DNA from: an uncultured Prevotella sp. | GTDB lineage: Bacteria > Bacteroidota > Bacteroidia > Bacteroidales > Bacteroidaceae | NCBI GenBank assembly: GCA_905196835.1 | Contig: CAJJWN010000072.1 | Location: 1-8,935 of the forward strand | Length of the DNA stretch: 8,935 bases | Direction of reading: 5' to 3' | Shown: positions 6,780 through 8,935 of the stretch, piece after piece | Layout of the letters: the number at the start of each line of letters is the position of its first letter | Position numbering within the stretch: position 1 is the stretch's first letter | Position numbers and translations under genes: made by a program | Notes under the pieces: model-generated | Databases searched by the model: none | Told to the model about the DNA's origin: nothing | Seen by the model: only the letters and a program-made list of their open reading frames with translations

Positions 6780-6994
6780 CAGGGATTTGTATCACGATAC
6801 ATGGTTTTGTAATATTGCTGAATATCAATGATTTGCAAATGACAGAAGCGAGAAAAATGCGCTAACCACCAGAACGGTCCTTGTGCGCCGGTAAAAGTGG
6901 CGTCGGTCAGGAACCCGTTGGTCTGGAATATCACGTCATCAATCTCCTCCTCAAGGATGTTGATGCCAAAGTCGGATAATATGTTGTCTGCCAT
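6779..6994 (-). CDS. N-terminal remnant of a probable transfer protein (truncated)
   Basis: A 71-residue frame that starts two bases after the antirepressor stop, as expected for an operon gene. Residues 1-43 (MADNILSDFGINILEEEIDD, then VIFQTNGFLTDATFTGAQGPFWW) read as ordinary protein. The remainder (LAHFSRFCHLQIIDIQQYYK and on) is of different character and ends quickly at TGA. The first part resembles the short acidic lead-in that ends in an FW motif before the first membrane helix of polytopic VirB6/TraJ-like conjugation proteins; this resemblance is a low-confidence impression. The likely cause is insertion of the mobilizable element near 6840-6866, which removed the membrane domain. If so, the protein is non-functional, and transfer of the host element may be impaired. 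A genuine small protein remains possible. Confidence 0.55.
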   Translation of the reverse strand: MADNILSDFGINILEEEIDDVIFQTNGFLTDATFTGAQGPFWWLAHFSRFCHLQIIDIQQYYKTMYRDTNP

Positions 6995-6996
6995 GC

Positions 6997-7842
6997 CTAT
7001 TCTTTTTCAATAGTTTCTTTCGTTGCCTGCTCACGTTCCATGACGGGCAATATGCCGTCTTTCTTCAGCCGCTCGTAGATAAACAACCTTCCCTTCTGCG
7101 TCCATTGGGTGCGCATCACCGATTTGCCGCTCTCCAAGGAAAGCGTCGCGCTATGCACATACCCTTTGTCTTTATAGGGGGAATACAAAATCCATTGCCG
7201 GTTGTCCTTGTACTGGATGCCCTTTTCATGCAGGAGGGCGTTCAGTTTACGCCCGGACAAGCCATAGTCCTGCGCGATTTGGGTGATGTCAAGCAGCCCC
7301 TTGCACTGCAAGACCAGTTCCACGTAGCTTGTCCGCTTGCCCAATTCCTCTATCTGTTCCTGTTGTCTGCCGATAAGCAGTTTCTGTTCCTCGCATTGGG
7401 CTTCCACGGCCAGGCGGTTCTTGCGTTCCTCCTTGATGACGTTGGCCAGTCCGATAAGGAAGTCCGGCTCGGTCACTACACGCTGCAAGGCCGCGTCGGT
7501 CAGATACGCCCCGTGCTTGCGGATGCTGGGCAACACCTCCTCACAAACCCAATCCTGGAACTTCTCCGCTTCCGGCAGTTTGCTGCGCATCACCAACCGG
7601 TAGATGTCCGCTTCCGTAATGTACTTGGTTGGCTGCATCACGACCGTACCATACTGGTTTTCAGAGGGGGTGGACAAAATGGCCACCCCCTTACAGTGCA
7701 TTCTTACCGCTTTTGGAGGGTCTGAGTATCCCAATGCTTTTGCCACATCATTTCCTTTGAAAAGCACTTTCCTATTCTCCGTTTCTATGGTGCCGACATT
7801 CCCGAACTGCGGGTGATTGAACACCTGAATCTTGTCATTCAT
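6997..7842 (-). CDS. Phage-type antirepressor, BRO-N plus KilAC/ANT domains
   Basis: 281 residues with two recognisable domains. Residues about 3-112 are a BRO-N DNA-binding domain: IQVFNHPQFGNVGTIE, GNDVAKALGYSDPPKAV, and the closing EKFQDWVCEEVLPSIRKHGAY. A coiled-coil linker follows (about 135-180, rich in E, Q and K). Residues about 183-270 form the KilAC antirepressor domain: LLDITQIAQDYGLSGRKLNALLHE, QYKDNRQWILYSPYKDKGY, and TQWTQKGRLFIYERLK. In phages such proteins counter the lysogenic repressor. Here the gene sits among conjugation-like genes, 48 bases after the DUF5045-like gene and two bases before the truncated gene, so it may control transfer or excision of the host element. It is full-length. 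Domain calls are confident; the role in this context is inferred. Confidence 0.9.
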   Translation of the reverse strand: MNDKIQVFNHPQFGNVGTIETENRKVLFKGNDVAKALGYSDPPKAVRMHCKGVAILSTPSENQYGTVVMQPTKYITEADIYRLVMRSKLPEAEKFQDWVCEEVLPSIRKHGAYLTDAALQRVVTEPDFLIGLANVIKEERKNRLAVEAQCEEQKLLIGRQQEQIEELGKRTSYVELVLQCKGLLDITQIAQDYGLSGRKLNALLHEKGIQYKDNRQWILYSPYKDKGYVHSATLSLESGKSVMRTQWTQKGRLFIYERLKKDGILPVMEREQATKETIEKE

Positions 7843-7890
7843 ATCCGTTGCATATTTGGTTGTAATTTCTTCTTTTCCCTTATTTTGTAC

Positions 7891-8670
7891 TTATCGTTCT
7901 ACAGTTTCTTCCCCGTCCCCGTCATCCGTAGTCCCGTTTCCGCCATCGGCCGACGAGTTACGCACATCTTGTCTGGCGGCTTTCCATCGGTTCATGGCTT
8001 CCGCCGCGATGCTTCCGTTATCCGTCGTCCGTTGGTGGGTGGCCGAAAGCAGTTCGTCCGTCAGGGAGGCGTTGTGCAGCCGCACGAGGTATTTCACCAG
8101 TATCTCATTCTGCCGGGCCACGTCGGCGTAGATACGCAGGTATTCTTTCTTCCGCTGGGCGTTGGGCATATAGGCATCCTTGGTCGCCCGGATGGCGCAG
8201 TCATACACATGGTAATACTCCGTCCACCGCTCTTTCTCGGTCGGGGTACCGCCCACAAGGAGGATGCGGTCAATGTTCCCCTTGAACTGTTCCATCTGCG
8301 CGTCCAGCTTGCCGCCCTCGGCCAACCAGGCCAGGTCGGCGGTACGGTCAGCCATGTTCAGTGCCTCAATCTCGGCCCGTTTGACCAATGCCGAGTCGAT
8401 GGCTTCCGCTTCGTCCACTTGGTTGTACAGGTGGATGCCGGCCTGGGTGCGGAACGACAGCTTGTTCTTGGCGGCTGCCGATTTCTTGTAGCTGTTGTGC
8501 AGCAGGGTGTAGTAGATTTCAGGAGTCAGTGAGCCGCCTCCCGTTTCCATCACCGTCACCTGGTTCTTTTTCGATGAATCATGGTTGTAGGTCACGCTCT
8601 GTGCATGGAGGATGTTTCCTCCTGCCAGCCATAGCAGCCCCAAGCCGATAAGTGTTCCCGTATGTCTCAT
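7891..8670 (-). CDS. Exported conjugation-associated protein, DUF5045-like
   Basis: 259 residues. The N-terminus MRHTGTLIGLGLLWLAGGNI is a typical signal peptide, with likely cleavage after HA (residue 23, before QSVTYN), so the mature protein is expected in the periplasm. The mature part is mainly helical and charged (about residues 55-215), and ends in a low-complexity acidic tail (SSADGGNGTTDDGDGEETVER). The sequence resembles the DUF5045 family found in Bacteroidales conjugative elements, recalled by eye and not verified. By position and architecture (signal peptide plus long helices) it could be a VirB5/TrbJ-like component of a type IV secretion system. The ATG at 8670 is preceded by an AT-rich stretch. 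Export is well supported; the family moderately; the VirB5-like role weakly. Confidence 0.75.
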   Translation of the reverse strand: MRHTGTLIGLGLLWLAGGNILHAQSVTYNHDSSKKNQVTVMETGGGSLTPEIYYTLLHNSYKKSAAAKNKLSFRTQAGIHLYNQVDEAEAIDSALVKRAEIEALNMADRTADLAWLAEGGKLDAQMEQFKGNIDRILLVGGTPTEKERWTEYYHVYDCAIRATKDAYMPNAQRKKEYLRIYADVARQNEILVKYLVRLHNASLTDELLSATHQRTTDNGSIAAEAMNRWKAARQDVRNSSADGGNGTTDDGDGEETVER

Positions 8671-8708
8671 ATACCTTATTTAATTATAGGATTACACAAT
8701 TTTCAAAT

Positions 8709-8764
8709 TCTCCGTTCTTCATTTTTCACTCTTCATTCTCAATTCTTCACTTTTCATTCTTCAT
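8709..8764 (-). repeat. Purine-rich heptamer tandem repeat between two operon genes
   Basis: Read on the minus strand, eight consecutive heptamers follow the stop of the upstream gene: ATGAAGA, ATGAAAA, GTGAAGA, ATTGAGA, ATGAAGA, GTGAAAA, ATGAAGA, ACGGAGA, consensus RTGAARA. Seven fit well; the eighth is degenerate. The array fills more than half of the 96-base gap. It contains several ATG/GTG triplets and GA-rich, ribosome-binding-like motifs. Slippage-prone spacer or RNA-level spacing control are possible roles. Confidence 0.8.
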
Positions 8765-8766
8765 TT

Positions 8767-8935
8767 TTAGTAGTCCAGCTTCCCGGCCACCCTCCAACGG
8801 GAGAAAGCGTCCTCCGCCATCTCCTTGATGCTTCTTCGCCGGTACACCTGTTCCTTCCAGTAGCCGATGCGTACCTGCACGTATCGCCAGGTCTCGAAAT
8901 AGGAGCGGTTCAGGTGGCGGTGGATATTGTCCAAG
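8767..8935 (-). CDS. C-terminal end of an unrecognised protein, probably conjugation operon, 5' end outside the window
   Basis: The last 55 residues and stop codon (TAA, complement of 8767-8769) of a minus-strand gene. The visible part starts LDNIHRHLNRSYFETWRYVQ, continues VRIGYWKEQVYRRRSIKEMA and ends SRWRVAGKLDY. It is basic, rich in arginine and aromatic residues, with no membrane segment. The frame is open to the window edge, which with the shared strand suggests it is the gene preceding the DUF5045-like gene in one operon. The family cannot be named from this fragment. Confidence 0.65.
   Translation of the reverse strand, partial: LDNIHRHLNRSYFETWRYVQVRIGYWKEQVYRRRSIKEMAEDAFSRWRVAGKLDY

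Noticed and set aside
6618..6812. Plus-strand small frame of 64 codons
   Set aside because: It covers the inverted repeat cluster and the tandem duplication and shows no protein features.
6831..6840. ATTTGCAAAT palindrome as a CTnDOT-type attachment core
   Set aside because: It shares TTTGC with that core, but the conserved upstream bases do not match, so the short match is not enough.
7813..8532. Plus-strand open frame of 239 codons
   Set aside because: It is antisense to the exported DUF5045-like protein, whose signal peptide and operon placement support the minus strand.

Overview
The window looks like accessory DNA of a Bacteroidales gut bacterium (Bacteroides, Parabacteroides or a close relative). 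This rests on the gene families present, on matches to the Bacteroidales -7 promoter box TAnnTTTG upstream of two genes, and on weak ribosome binding sites. No tRNA, rRNA, CRISPR array or housekeeping gene was seen. Family names come from recognition of motifs by eye; no database was searched.

Four blocks can be seen. (1) Positions 1-2072: an AT-rich type I restriction specificity (HsdS) reading frame on the minus strand that has no ATG at its 5' end and begins directly at the conserved PALRFPEF motif. A tyrosine recombinase starts divergently about 30-40 bases away. This is the layout of a phase-variable HsdS shufflon, with a silent cassette beside its inversion recombinase. (2) Positions 2084-4530: a minus-strand mobilization operon made of a ribbon-helix-helix relaxosome protein, a MOBP-type relaxase and a coiled-coil protein with a C-terminal membrane anchor. 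A hairpin-rich region just upstream (4389-4530) is the best candidate for the transfer origin. (3) Positions 4630-6213: three small minus-strand genes, namely a winged-helix-like protein, an unknown helical protein and an excisionase-like helix-turn-helix protein. They are probably the control, replication or excision functions of the same element. Two promoter candidates are visible, one of them set inside a hairpin. They are followed by about 565 bases without a convincing gene but with marked inverted and direct repeats.

(4) Positions 6779-8935: a GC-richer conjugation-like operon, also on the minus strand. It holds the end of an unrecognised gene, a secreted or periplasmic protein resembling the DUF5045 family, a phage-type BRO-N/KilAC antirepressor, and a 71-residue frame whose first ~43 residues look like the beginning of a larger transfer protein that is cut off. 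The simplest reading is that a mobilizable element carrying a restriction-modification shufflon has inserted into the transfer operon of a larger integrative conjugative element, with its right end near 6840-6866. This nesting is inference: the left end of the element and the rest of the interrupted gene are outside the window.
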